From Planococcus wigleyi (GTDB lineage Bacteria; Bacillota; Bacilli; Bacillales_A; Planococcaceae): 64,000 nucleotides of DNA. Below, in pieces: positions 7,514 to 16,993 of the stretch. The stretch covers positions 62,001 to 126,000 of the forward strand of contig NZ_JACSPU010000002.1 of NCBI RefSeq assembly GCF_014836985.1, read 5' to 3'. A model generated the notes under the pieces. It was not told the origin of the DNA, did no database searches, and saw nothing but the letters and a program-made list of their open reading frames with translations. A program made the translations under genes and the position numbers. Each line of letters begins with the position of its first letter. The stretch's first letter is position 1.

Positions 7514-9427
7514 ATGAACGATTCACAAATGAAAGTTCGGGTACAAAAGTTCGGCAACTTCTTGAGCTCCATGGTTTTACCGAATATTGGTGCGTTTATT
7601 GCTTGGGGATTGATCACGGCGTTGTTTATTCCAACCGGATTTTTCCCGAATGAAAAATTCGGCTCATTAGTAGGGCCAATGGTCAACTACATGTTGCCGC
7701 TGTTGATCGGGTATACAGGGGGTAGACTCATTCATGGCCAGCGGGGTGGAGTAGTCGGGACGATTGCGACAATGGGCGTCATTGTCGGAGCTCCTGATAC
7801 ACCGATGTTCCTGGGTGCCATGATTATGGGGCCTCTGGGAGCTTATGTCATCAAAAAGTTTGACCAATTGATCGAAGGAAAAGTCCGGACCGGTTTTGAA
7901 ATGCTGGTCAATAACTTTTCTGCCGGTATTTTGGGCGGGGCACTTGCCCTTCTTGCATTTTCTGGCGTAGGGCCGGCTGTAAGTGCGTTTACCTCAGTTC
8001 TTGTTTCAGGGGTGGACTGGTTGTTGGCGGCTGGACTCTTGCCGCTGACCAGCATATTGATCGAACCGGCGAAAATTTTGTTCTTGAATAACGCCATCAA
8101 CCATGGTGTGTTAACGCCTATCGGACTCGAACAGGTTCAACAAACCGGGAAATCAATCCTGTTCTTGCTTGAAGCCAATCCGGGGCCAGGTCTTGGAGTC
8201 TTGCTTGGATTTATGTTATTCGGCAAAGGCATCGCAAAACAATCCGCTCCCGGAGCGGCTATCATTCATTTCTTCGGAGGAATTCATGAAATCTATTTCC
8301 CGTATGTATTGATGAAGCCGATGTTATTGCTGGCTGTCATTTTCGGCGGAATGAGCGGAGTGTTTACGCTTGTCTTAATGGGCGGCGGACTGGTCGCACC
8401 GGCTTCCCCGGGAAGCATTTTGGCTATTGCAGCGGTGACACCGCCTGAAGGAATGGCATATGTAGCGAACTTTGCTGCCGTCATTGTGGCAACAACCGTC
8501 TCATTCCTCATCTCAGCAGTAGTCTTGAAATCAAGCAAACAGACAGATGAAGACATGGAAGAAGCAACGAAGAAAATGGAACAAATGAAAGGCAAAAAGA
8601 GTTCTATTTCCCGGGAAATAACGTCGCCCGCAACTGCTGGCAACGGTGCTTTTCCGGAAAATGTGCAAAAAATCGTCTTTGCCTGCGATGCTGGGATGGG
8701 ATCGAGTGCCATGGGTGCTTCGCTTTTGCGCAAAAAGGTAAAAGAAGCGGGATTGGGCGTAACGGTGACCAATACGGCCATCAGCACAATTCCAACAGAT
8801 TCTCAAATTGTCATTACGCAGGAAAAATTGACGCCGCGTGCTGAAAGCAAGGTTCCGGATGCTTACCACATTTCTGTTGATAATTTCCTGTCGAGTCCTG
8901 AGTACGATGCATTGATTGATCGTCTGCAAAATAGTGGAACGGAAGAACAACCCGAGCTGGTTGAAGAAAGTGGAGCGGTGGTTCCACATGCAGCGGAAGA
9001 CGACCAGCTGTTGTTGGAGGAAAACGTCTATTTGGGGCAGAAGTTCCGGACGAAAGAAGAGGCGATCCGATTTGCAGGCCAAGCATTGGTCAGAGGCGGA
9101 TATGTCGAAGAGTCCTATGTAGATGAAATGATGAAACGAGAAGAAATCACGACAACATACATGGGCAATAACGTCGCCATTCCGCATGGCACGGAAGAAG
9201 CCAAGAAATCTGTTCTTAAATCAGGCTTTACTGTTGTTCAGGTGCCAAATGGAGTAGACTTTAATGGAGAAAGTGCAAAAATGATTTTCGGCATCGCCGG
9301 AAAAGACGGCACGCATTTGGAAATCCTTTCAGGAATCGCCGTCATTTGCGCTGAACAGGAAAACGTGGACCAATTGGTGAATGCTAAATCAGCCAAAGAG
9401 TTAATCGCCATCATCAACAGCAATTAA
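7514..9427 (+). CDS. mtlA: Mannitol-specific PTS transporter, fused EIICBA
   Basis: Imports and phosphorylates mannitol to mannitol-1-phosphate. The 637-residue protein has all three domains in order. The membrane IIC domain covers about 1-345 and contains the family GGIHEIYFPYVLM segment. IIB (about 380-470) has its phospho-cysteine in VFACDAGMGSSAMGAS. A linker leads to IIA (about 495-637), with its phospho-histidine in NVAIPHGTEEA. B. subtilis has IIA as a separate MtlF; here it is fused as in E. coli. AAAAGGAGAGG precedes the ATG. It is first gene of mtlA-mtlR-mtlD. Confidence 0.96.
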   Translation: MNDSQMKVRVQKFGNFLSSMVLPNIGAFIAWGLITALFIPTGFFPNEKFGSLVGPMVNYMLPLLIGYTGGRLIHGQRGGVVGTIATMGVIVGAPDTPMFLGAMIMGPLGAYVIKKFDQLIEGKVRTGFEMLVNNFSAGILGGALALLAFSGVGPAVSAFTSVLVSGVDWLLAAGLLPLTSILIEPAKILFLNNAINHGVLTPIGLEQVQQTGKSILFLLEANPGPGLGVLLGFMLFGKGIAKQSAPGAAIIHFFGGIHEIYFPYVLMKPMLLLAVIFGGMSGVFTLVLMGGGLVAPASPGSILAIAAVTPPEGMAYVANFAAVIVATTVSFLISAVVLKSSKQTDEDMEEATKKMEQMKGKKSSISREITSPATAGNGAFPENVQKIVFACDAGMGSSAMGASLLRKKVKEAGLGVTVTNTAISTIPTDSQIVITQEKLTPRAESKVPDAYHISVDNFLSSPEYDALIDRLQNSGTEEQPELVEESGAVVPHAAEDDQLLLEENVYLGQKFRTKEEAIRFAGQALVRGGYVEESYVDEMMKREEITTTYMGNNVAIPHGTEEAKKSVLKSGFTVVQVPNGVDFNGESAKMIFGIAGKDGTHLEILSGIAVICAEQENVDQLVNAKSAKELIAIINSN

Positions 9428-9523
9428 ATAGCGACAATGGAAAGGCGGGGATTCCTGCCTTTTTGTTCTATTTACATTTCCGGGTCCGGCAGAAGGCATT
9501 CTAAAGTGAAATGAGTGAGATGA

Positions 9524-11611
9524 ATGTTTATCACATTTAGGGAAAAGTCCATTATCGAATTGATTGTCAGGACCTCGGGCCAGCATACCGTACAATCGCT
9601 GTCTTCCTATTTGGCCGTCAGTGCCCGGACCATCCAACGGGATTTAAAATCAATCGGAAAAATGCTGAAGGATTTTGATTTAACCGTCCAGCGTACGGCA
9701 GAAGAAGGTCTTTTTATTGCAGGGAAAAACGAACAGGTCTACCGGCTGATACAAAATTTGATCAGCGTCAGCCCGGCAGATGAAACTCCCGAAGAGAGAA
9801 AGCTGAAATTGCTGATCATTTTAATGGAGGAAGGCCCCTTTTTTAAAAAACAGGTGCTGGCCGGCCAATTGGGAATCAGTACAGCTACTTTAACGGCTCA
9901 TTTGGAGGATTTAACCACATGGTTGCAGAAGTTCTTTATTGAAGTGTCGATAACGAGAGGCGTCGGAGTGGAAGTAGAGGGCACGGAAGCCAACAAACGC
10001 CATGCCATAAGCAATTATGTTCTCGCTTATTTTTATGAAGAAATGGTCGAATGCCTGTATTTTCTTCAACAAGGGAAAAAGCAGGAAGAGAAAATCCTTA
10101 GTTATTTTTCGCCGGACTACCTGGCTGCTGTCGATGAACTGGTGAATCGAAAAATCAATAAAGAACAAAACCGGTTGGCGGATAGCGATTATATGGGACT
10201 GGTCGTTTACAGTTGCCTGGCTCTTCAGCGGACACAGGCCGGATTCCTGCTGGATCAGGCAGACGGAATCGAAAATGATTCCGGCAATGAGTACCAATTG
10301 ATGGAAGAGATTTGCAATGAATTGAAAGAGCGTCTGCGCATCCAGCTAAGTAAGGCCGATGTCCATTTTTTATCGGTGATTTTAAAAGGCTCGAAAGTAC
10401 AGGAGGCTGACTTGGCCTATTATGACAATGTACTGCTTGGGCGTCTGATCAAAAACCTGATCCTCGATGTTTCGGAGCAGCTGCATGTCGACTTGGTGAA
10501 TGATTTCTCGTTGTATCAAGGGCTTCTTGCGCATATGGGTCCTTCCATTTTTCGTTTAAAGCAGCACCTTGAATCGTTCAATCCTTTGACGGACGAAATC
10601 AGACGGAAATATCCGGTATTGTTTATGGCGGTCAAGCAAGGGTTGGAAAATGAATTCAAGGACTTGGCGTTTTCCGCAGATGAGACAGCCTTTATTGTCC
10701 TGCATTTCGGTTCGGCTTTACTGATGAACGAGGAGCAGGTTCGGATTAATGCAGTCGTTATTTGTCCGACAGGCATCGGGACCTCCAAGATGCTCGCAAG
10801 CCGGATCCAAAAAGAGCTCCCTGAAATCAATTCAGTGGAAGTGCTATCGCTCAATGATTTCCAAAAAACGCATTTTCAAAATTACGACCTGGTAATCTCG
10901 ACAATCCGGCTGCCTGTTGCCGAAGTCGATTATATTATGGTCAGCCCTTTGCTGAGTGACAGGGATATCGGCTATATTGAAAGCTATTTGCAGAATAACG
11001 TGGAAAAGCTAACCAGCAACAAGCATTATTTGAATCCTAAAGATTTGCCCGAAGCACAAGCCGCTAGCAACCAGCCTACTATACAAACTATGCTGCGGGA
11101 AATAAAAGAAGTACAAAGCAGCATGGAAGCGATCCTGGCCAATTTTAAAGTCATCCACACACCGTTGGCAAAAGATCATTGGGAAGTGTTGCAGGAAGTG
11201 GTTGAAATGGCCGAAGCGGCTGGATTGCTAACGGATATAGCCGCGGCCATGCTGGAACTGAAAGAGCGGGAGAAGAAAGGCGGATTAGGCATTCCGGATA
11301 CCCATATGGCGCTTTTCCATTGCCGAGAAGATTCGGTTCAAGAGCTGCTCTTTCAAGTGATCCATTTGGAGGTGCCCCTTACCGTTAAAGGGATGGATGG
11401 AGAAGACATGCAGATGAAGAACCTGCTGCTCATGCTGGCTCCTGAAAAGCTGACGGCCAAAGAGCAGGAAGTGCTCAGTTTGATCAGCACCAGCCTCATT
11501 GAAAGTGATGGATCGAGGATGATTTTTTCATCTTCCAATGAAAAGGCAATTCGGCAGAAGCTCGAGCATATTTTCTTGGATTATCTACAAAATAATTTGA
11601 TAAAGGGATGA
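9524..11611 (+). CDS. mtlR: Mannitol operon activator MtlR (PRD-containing)
   Basis: A 695-residue transcription activator, the normal MtlR length. Order: DeoR-like HTH (SVSARTIQRDLKSIG region, about 20-50), a second winged helix, PRD1 and PRD2, an EIIB-Bgl-like domain with cysteine in VVICPTGIGTSK, and an EIIA-Mtl-like domain with histidine in PDTHMALFHC. In the family, phosphorylation of PRD2 by HPr and of the EIIB/EIIA domains by the mannitol PTS sets activity, so it reads mannitol flux and global PTS state. It lies between mtlA and mtlD, with only 4 bases before mtlD. Confidence 0.94.
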   Translation: MFITFREKSIIELIVRTSGQHTVQSLSSYLAVSARTIQRDLKSIGKMLKDFDLTVQRTAEEGLFIAGKNEQVYRLIQNLISVSPADETPEERKLKLLIILMEEGPFFKKQVLAGQLGISTATLTAHLEDLTTWLQKFFIEVSITRGVGVEVEGTEANKRHAISNYVLAYFYEEMVECLYFLQQGKKQEEKILSYFSPDYLAAVDELVNRKINKEQNRLADSDYMGLVVYSCLALQRTQAGFLLDQADGIENDSGNEYQLMEEICNELKERLRIQLSKADVHFLSVILKGSKVQEADLAYYDNVLLGRLIKNLILDVSEQLHVDLVNDFSLYQGLLAHMGPSIFRLKQHLESFNPLTDEIRRKYPVLFMAVKQGLENEFKDLAFSADETAFIVLHFGSALLMNEEQVRINAVVICPTGIGTSKMLASRIQKELPEINSVEVLSLNDFQKTHFQNYDLVISTIRLPVAEVDYIMVSPLLSDRDIGYIESYLQNNVEKLTSNKHYLNPKDLPEAQAASNQPTIQTMLREIKEVQSSMEAILANFKVIHTPLAKDHWEVLQEVVEMAEAAGLLTDIAAAMLELKEREKKGGLGIPDTHMALFHCREDSVQELLFQVIHLEVPLTVKGMDGEDMQMKNLLLMLAPEKLTAKEQEVLSLISTSLIESDGSRMIFSSSNEKAIRQKLEHIFLDYLQNNLIKG

Positions 11612-11615
11612 TTAG

Positions 11616-12755
11616 ATGAGACAAACCGTTCATTTTGGAGCAGGAAACATTGGCAGAGGATTTATTGGGGCTTTATTTTCCGAATCAGGCTATCACGTGA
11701 CCTTCGTGGATGTGGCCGAACAAGTCATCAATAAGCTCAATGAAGAAAAAGGCTACCAGGTGAATCTTGCTCAATCACAGGAAGAAACGATCAGCATCGG
11801 AAATGTTTCAGGCATCAACAACATGACACATGAAGATGACGTCATTGAAGCAATCCAACAGGCTACGTATTTGACCACAGCGATCGGCCCGAATATCCTG
11901 CCGAGAATCGCACCGCTGATCGCCCGCGGGTTGGCTAAACGTGTGGCAGCAACAGATGACAAACTCTACGTTATCGCTTGTGAAAATCAAATTGGCGCAA
12001 CGGATATCCTGAAACAGCATATACTGGATAATCTTGATGAAGAGACGAAGAACCAATTGGAAGGAAAGGTCTATTTCTTCAACTCAGCCGTTGACCGCAT
12101 TGTGCCGATACAGGATCAAAGTTCATTGGACGTTTTAGTTGAACCGTATTACGAATGGGTCGTGGAAACGGCAGAAGACATTCCACAGGTAACGGGCATG
12201 AAAATGGTGGCAGACCTTGCACCGTTCATCGAACGGAAGTTGTTTACCGTGAATACAGGACATGCCGTCATTGCATATCTTGGTTATCTGGCAGGAAAAT
12301 CGACGATCGACGAAACCTTGGCTGATGAGGAAATCGTCACGCAGGTAAGAGAAACGCTGAAAGAAACCGGGGCGTACTTGGTGAAGGAATACGGCCTTGA
12401 TGAAGAAGAGCATCTCGCTTACATCAATAAAAACATTGAGCGTTTTAAAAATGCCTACCTCAACGACGGCGTCACCCGAGTGGGACGTGCACCTATCCGG
12501 AAGCTGGGTCCTGAAGACCGCCTGATCCGTCCGGCAACGCAGGCGCAAAAAGCAGGCTTGCCTTACACGCATTTAGCCAAGGCAATTGCAGCTGCGCTAT
12601 TGTTCGACCATCCAGAAGATGAAGAGGCAATGAAGATACAAGAGATGATCCGTGAAACGGGTCCAGAAGGTGTCCTGAAAACAATCAGTGGCCTGTCGGA
12701 AGACAGCGATATAACCAAAGAAGTGGTGCGTCAGTATAAGACATTACAAGGCTGA
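11616..12755 (+). CDS. mtlD: Mannitol-1-phosphate 5-dehydrogenase
   Basis: Oxidises mannitol-1-phosphate to fructose-6-phosphate with NAD+, the second step after MtlA. The 379-residue protein begins with the nucleotide-binding loop VHFGAGNIGRGFIG and contains the family segments FNSAVDRIVP and NTGHAVIAYLG (catalytic region). The length is typical. It starts 4 bases after mtlR, so the two are co-transcribed. Terminator downstream at 12841. Confidence 0.97.
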   Translation: MRQTVHFGAGNIGRGFIGALFSESGYHVTFVDVAEQVINKLNEEKGYQVNLAQSQEETISIGNVSGINNMTHEDDVIEAIQQATYLTTAIGPNILPRIAPLIARGLAKRVAATDDKLYVIACENQIGATDILKQHILDNLDEETKNQLEGKVYFFNSAVDRIVPIQDQSSLDVLVEPYYEWVVETAEDIPQVTGMKMVADLAPFIERKLFTVNTGHAVIAYLGYLAGKSTIDETLADEEIVTQVRETLKETGAYLVKEYGLDEEEHLAYINKNIERFKNAYLNDGVTRVGRAPIRKLGPEDRLIRPATQAQKAGLPYTHLAKAIAAALLFDHPEDEEAMKIQEMIRETGPEGVLKTISGLSEDSDITKEVVRQYKTLQG

Positions 12756-12840
12756 CAATAGGTGTCAATAAAAGCTGGATTTCCATAACAAAATAGATTC
12801 TATAGTGTGCTGAAAAGATACAATAGCCGCTTTATAAAAG

Positions 12841-12888
12841 AAAGCCCAAATGCTGACATTCTGGAGAATGACTGCATTTGGGCTTTTC
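12841..12888 (+). terminator. Terminator of the mtl operon
   Basis: A perfect 13-bp stem (12841-12853 with 12874-12886) with a second small helix (CATTC/GAATG) in the loop, followed by TT. Confidence 0.8.
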
Positions 12889-13106
12889 AGGCTTAATTCC
12901 TCTTAAAACGGGCATCTTTCTTTTTTAGCTTTAGCACTTGAGGTATAATAAACAGGCAAAATCAAATGGGTATAATCCGGAAATATGATATAATTATATA
13001 ATTGAAGCAGAAAAGGTGTGTTTTTTGGTTGTACCTGGCTTTTTGTATTATTTGATCAGGAGCAAGCTGCACCTATTTGCAAATATACGGGATAAGGAAG
13101 GTTATA

Positions 13107-14606
13107 ATGGACAACCTACAGAAAAAAAGAAACGTCATCTTAATCGGTGCTGGCGTCATGAGTGCGACTTTAGGGTCTATGCTTAAGGAATTGGCACCAG
13201 ACTGGAACATCAAAGTATTTGAAAAGCTTGAAAAAGCAGGGTCTGAAAGTTCCAATGAATGGAATAACGCAGGAACAGGACATGCTGCACTTTGTGAGCT
13301 TAACTATACACCGGAACAGGCTGACGGCTCGATCGACATCAAAAAAGCCATCAACATCAACGAGCAGTTCCAACTTTCAAGACAATTTTGGTCTTTCCTT
13401 GTAAACAACAAACGCATCAGCAATCCGCAGGACTTCATCATGTCGATTCCTCATATGAGTATGGTTCAGGGAGAAGATAACGTTCGTTTCCTGAATAACC
13501 GATTTGAAGCATTATCAGCCAGCCCTTTGTTCAAAGGCATGGAATATTCAGCTGATCCTGCAATATTGAAAGAATGGATTCCGCTTATCATGGAAGGCCG
13601 TCCTTCTGGTGAAGCGATTGCTGCTACAAAAATCGACTCCGGGACTGACGTCAACTTTGGCGCTTTGACGGAAATGCTGTTTGACCACTTGAAAGAAGAG
13701 CAAGTCGAAATCAATTACAAACATGCCGTAAAAGACATTAAACGCAGCAGTGACAGCACTTGGGAAGTGAAAGTGCAGGACCTTGAAAACGATAAAATTG
13801 AATACCATAACGCTGACTTCGTCTTTATCGGCGGCGGTGGCGGAAGCTTGCCATTGCTTCAGAAAACAGGCATTCCAGAATCCAAGCATATCGGCGGATT
13901 CCCGGTAAGCGGACTGTTCCTGGTCTGCAACGACCCTGAAATCGTTGAGCAGCATCATGCAAAAGTATACGGAAAAGCGAAAGTCGGAGCTCCACCAATG
14001 TCCGTACCACATTTGGATACACGTTTTATCGACAACAAGAAATCTTTGCTGTTCGGGCCATTTGCAGGATTCTCTCCAAAATTCCTGAAAACAGGATCGA
14101 ATATGGACTTGATCGGATCTGTAAAACCGAACAACGTCTTCACGATGCTGGCTGCAGGAGCAAAAGAATTGTCATTGACGAAATACCTTGTTCAGCAAGT
14201 CATGCTGTCAAATGAGAAACGCGTAGAAGAATTGCGTGAATTCATTCCGACTGCCAAACTTGAAGACTGGGATGTAGTCGTAGCAGGCCAACGTGTTCAA
14301 GTAATCAAGGACACGGATAAAGGCAAAGGCACTTTGCAGTTCGGTACAGAAATTGTAACGGCTGCCGATGGCTCGATTGCTGCATTGCTGGGAGCTTCTC
14401 CAGGTGCATCCACAGCTGTACATGCGATGCTGGAAATCTTCCAAAGATGTTTCCCGGATCATGTTGGCGAATGGGAACCGAAGATTAAAGAAATGGTTCC
14501 GTCGTATGGCATGTCCTTGTCTGAAAACCCGGATCTCCTTCAGGAAATCCATACTTCAACTGCGAAAGCACTTCAATTGGACGAAAAAAGCCCAATCGAA
14601 ATATGA
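13107..14606 (+). CDS. mqo: Malate:quinone oxidoreductase
   Basis: A membrane-associated FAD enzyme that oxidises malate to oxaloacetate and passes electrons to quinone, standing in for or supplementing malate dehydrogenase. The 499 residues match the family. The FAD-binding motif is [17 protein letters not shown], followed by [18 protein letters not shown], typical of Mqo. I chose the ATG at 13107, about 6 bases after AAGGAAGG, rather than the upstream TTG at 13077. The 218 bases between the mtl terminator and this start are AT-rich with several TATAAT-like boxes but no clear -35. Confidence 0.96.
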   Translation: MDNLQKKRNVILIGAGVMSATLGSMLKELAPDWNIKVFEKLEKAGSESSNEWNNAGTGHAALCELNYTPEQADGSIDIKKAININEQFQLSRQFWSFLVNNKRISNPQDFIMSIPHMSMVQGEDNVRFLNNRFEALSASPLFKGMEYSADPAILKEWIPLIMEGRPSGEAIAATKIDSGTDVNFGALTEMLFDHLKEEQVEINYKHAVKDIKRSSDSTWEVKVQDLENDKIEYHNADFVFIGGGGGSLPLLQKTGIPESKHIGGFPVSGLFLVCNDPEIVEQHHAKVYGKAKVGAPPMSVPHLDTRFIDNKKSLLFGPFAGFSPKFLKTGSNMDLIGSVKPNNVFTMLAAGAKELSLTKYLVQQVMLSNEKRVEELREFIPTAKLEDWDVVVAGQRVQVIKDTDKGKGTLQFGTEIVTAADGSIAALLGASPGASTAVHAMLEIFQRCFPDHVGEWEPKIKEMVPSYGMSLSENPDLLQEIHTSTAKALQLDEKSPIEI

Positions 14607-14614
14607 TAATACCC

Positions 14615-14654
14615 AAAGCCCCTTGCATCAAATCTGATGCAAGGGGCTTTTTTT
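14615..14654 (+). terminator. Terminator of mqo
   Basis: A perfect 16-bp stem (14615-14630 with 14635-14650), 4-nt loop, then a T run. Confidence 0.92.
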
Positions 14655-14735
14655 GGACAGTTGCGAATGCAAAGGGCTACAATTCAATTTATACATGGTT
14701 AAAAAAGTAAATTAACAAAAAAGGAGTTTCTGAGC

Positions 14736-15377
14736 ATGAAAAAAATCAATCAATACATTGAGACTGTTTTCACTGAACAAGATTCAGTATTGGAAGGGGT
14801 CATCTCTTCTATTGAAGAAAAAGGCATGCCATCGATTTCCGTATCACCGTCATCCGGAAAACTGCTGACGATGCTGGTTTCGGTCGCGGGCGCCAAAAAC
14901 GTATTGGAGATCGGGGCGCTTGGCGGGTATAGCGGCATTTGCCTGGCGCGCGGATTCAACAGTCCTGAAGGGCGGCTGACTTCCTTGGAGCTTGAAGAAC
15001 AGTATGCTGAACTGGCCCAAAGCAATCTAACGAAAGCCGGGTTTGGTGAACAGGTTTCGTACATGACTGGTGCGGCTTTAGAGAACCTCGGCAAACTGGC
15101 CGCAGAAAACCGGAAGTTTGATTTCTTCTTTATCGATGCAGACAAAGTGAACTACGAAAATTACTTGAATGGCTGCCTGAAGCTGGCAGAGCCTGGTGCA
15201 TTAATCGTAGCGGACAACGTATTGGCAAGAGGGACGGTCGCAGATGACGCAGCTGAAACGAGCCGTCATACCGAAGTGATGAGGGCATTCAACCAGGTCG
15301 TGGCAAACCATCCTAAGCTCGAATCCTTATTGATTCCAATAGGGGACGGCCTGACCGTATCGAAAGTAAAGAACTGA
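14736..15377 (+). CDS. SAM-dependent O-methyltransferase (family 3)
   Basis: A 213-residue class I methyltransferase related to the catechol/caffeoyl-CoA O-methyltransferase family. The SAM-binding motif I is VLEIGALGGYSGICLA (about residues 63-78), followed by SLELEEQYAELA. The metal-binding acidic residues lie in FFIDADKVNYENYL and IVADNVLARG. AAAAGGAG precedes the ATG. The physiological substrate cannot be told from sequence. It is monocistronic. Confidence 0.9.
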   Translation: MKKINQYIETVFTEQDSVLEGVISSIEEKGMPSISVSPSSGKLLTMLVSVAGAKNVLEIGALGGYSGICLARGFNSPEGRLTSLELEEQYAELAQSNLTKAGFGEQVSYMTGAALENLGKLAAENRKFDFFFIDADKVNYENYLNGCLKLAEPGALIVADNVLARGTVADDAAETSRHTEVMRAFNQVVANHPKLESLLIPIGDGLTVSKVKN

Positions 15378-15380
15378 AAA

Positions 15381-15416
15381 AAGAGCGTGTCTGATATTCA
15401 GACACGTTCTTTTTTG
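15381..15416 (+). terminator. Terminator of the O-methyltransferase gene
   Basis: A 14-bp stem (15381-15394 with 15398-15411, one G-U pair) with a 3-nt loop and a T6 tail. The A-rich 5' flank could also make it work for the convergent gene. Confidence 0.88.
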
Positions 15417-15435
15417 AATAGCTTCGCATAAAAGC

Positions 15436-15978
15436 TTATTTAAAAAACGGAGTTTTCTTTAAAGCGACGGCTACTGGGATCGCGATGATCAGTCCAACTG
15501 TGTTTTGAACGAGATTGCCAGGAATCGAAGCGGCTGGAATGATCCAGCTGCTGAAAATGATGGCTTCACCAAGGTAGTAAATAGCGACCATAAACGGGAT
15601 CGAAACGACAGCGGCTAAAATATTGAACGCTGTGCTGCCGCCTTTTCTGCCTCCTGACCATGCAATCTTTCCGACCAGGTAACCCTGCAGGCCGCGTGCC
15701 AAGAAGGTGATCGGCGCCCATAAAGTCCAGCCGGAAACCAAATCGAACAGACCCATACCGATTGCGCCGGCAATCATCCCTTTTTTAGGTCCAAACAAGA
15801 TGGCAATGACGAAAAGCATGGCAGTTCCGAGGTGGACAAGCCCGCCGTTTGCTGCAATCGGCAGACGGATGTTCAGTAATAATGTAGCGACAAAGACAAG
15901 TGCAATGGCCATAGAGCTTAAAATCAAATCGAAAGTACGGGAATTGGCTGCGGGTGAATAGCTGGTTGTTTTCTGCAT
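15436..15978 (-). CDS. ECF transporter S component (substrate unknown)
   Basis: A 180-residue membrane protein with five to six hydrophobic segments, the size and layout of the substrate-capture (S) subunit of energy-coupling factor vitamin importers. Family-like parts are LPIAANGGLVHLGTAML, FGPKKGMIAGAIGMGLFDL and the final helix ending ALKKTPFFK. It would need the shared EcfAA'T module, which is not in view. The substrate, probably a vitamin or precursor, is unassigned. The start at 15978 follows AGGAAGG. I saw no riboswitch upstream. Confidence 0.82.
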   Translation of the reverse strand: MQKTTSYSPAANSRTFDLILSSMAIALVFVATLLLNIRLPIAANGGLVHLGTAMLFVIAILFGPKKGMIAGAIGMGLFDLVSGWTLWAPITFLARGLQGYLVGKIAWSGGRKGGSTAFNILAAVVSIPFMVAIYYLGEAIIFSSWIIPAASIPGNLVQNTVGLIIAIPVAVALKKTPFFK

Positions 15979-16081
15979 GGTTGGTTACCTTCCTATCTTT
16001 TCTTTTTCAGATAAGATTAGCAGAGGGCTGATCCAGTTAAAAGTGCCAATTCCGAACAAAACTTAGTGGTCAGTTTAAGAT

Positions 16082-16897
16082 TTAGTGGGACGATTCCGAT
16101 TTTTCAGGAATACGTACTTCAACTTCTACCCCGAAATGGTCGGAGACGATGGGCTTATTCCGGTTGTTGAAAATGACTTCGGACGACAGTACCGGCAAGG
16201 ATTTATTCGTTAAAATCAAGTCGATGCGCAGGTCTTGCTTGTTGTCATGCCAGCCGGTGATTTTCCCTTCAACAGTGGTTCCCTGATCTTTTGTACCGGC
16301 CAACTCATACGTATCGCAGAGTCCGTGGCTGATCAAGTAATCATAGCCCTCTCCCCGCAAGGCGGCGCTGTTATTGAAATCGCCCATCAGAAAAACAGGC
16401 GAATCAGATTTAACTTGCTGTAAAAGCCTGTCTGCCTGCTGTTTGAAAGGTTCTTCTTCATCCATCCACCAGCCCATATGGCAGGAATAAAAGGACAATG
16501 GAAGCCCGTAAAAATCGATTTGGGCACCGACGATTTTGCGCGTTTTCCAATAAGTGCTGTCTGTGCTTAAGCTGACAAAAAAGGATTCTTTTTTAACAAT
16601 TGGGTGCTTCGTCAATATGGCGACGCCTTCTTCATAGATGCCATAGACCAAGTGGGAAAAGCTCCAGACAAACGAATAGTCCCGGACACCGATTCTTTCA
16701 AGTTCCTCCAGCAGCACGATGCCGTAATTATCCTTCTTGATATCGTCATACAGCAATTCGGCATCAATCGATTGATTGACTTCCTGAAGCGCGATAACGT
16801 CATAGGATTTCTCTTTGATGGCGTCTGCTAAATGGCGTATTTTTTCAAGCTGATTTTCTTCATGCCAGGCATGGCAATTCAAAGTCAACAGTTTCAT
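16082..16897 (-). CDS. Endonuclease/exonuclease/phosphatase (EEP) family hydrolase
   Basis: A 271-residue metal-dependent phosphohydrolase of the EEP superfamily. Visible signature elements are LTLNCHAWHEEN at the N-terminus, IALQEVNQ (metal-binding Glu), SCHMGWWMD, LMGDFNNSA (catalytic Asp/Asn) and the terminal SDHFGVEVEV (catalytic Asp-His). No signal peptide, so cytoplasmic. The superfamily includes nucleases, sphingomyelinases and sugar-phosphate or lipid phosphatases, and sequence alone does not pick the substrate. AGGAGG precedes the ATG. It lies downstream of ptsG on the same strand but is separated by a hairpin. Confidence 0.87.
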   Translation of the reverse strand: MKLLTLNCHAWHEENQLEKIRHLADAIKEKSYDVIALQEVNQSIDAELLYDDIKKDNYGIVLLEELERIGVRDYSFVWSFSHLVYGIYEEGVAILTKHPIVKKESFFVSLSTDSTYWKTRKIVGAQIDFYGLPLSFYSCHMGWWMDEEEPFKQQADRLLQQVKSDSPVFLMGDFNNSAALRGEGYDYLISHGLCDTYELAGTKDQGTTVEGKITGWHDNKQDLRIDLILTNKSLPVLSSEVIFNNRNKPIVSDHFGVEVEVRIPEKSESSH

Positions 16898-16931
16898 GTC
16901 TTATAGCCTCCTGATTAATAGTTTATATAGT

Positions 16932-16977
16932 AAAACCCGGCTGCATTCGGAAGAAATCCGTATAAAACCGGGTTTTT
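16932..16977 (-). terminator. Terminator of ptsG
   Basis: AAAACCCGG (16932-16940) pairs with CCGGGTTTT (16968-16976), and the arms are T-rich in both directions. On the minus strand it lies 18 bases after the ptsG stop. Confidence 0.82.
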
Positions 16978-16993
16978 AAATGGTGTTGCTGGA

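Noticed and set aside
8531..9187. 218-codon minus-strand frame opposite mtlA
   Set aside because: Antisense to the conserved IIB/IIA domains and without protein-like composition.
15979..16081. Vitamin or preQ1-type riboswitch upstream of the ECF S component
   Set aside because: No conserved TPP, preQ1, FMN or cobalamin core could be found in the short upstream region.
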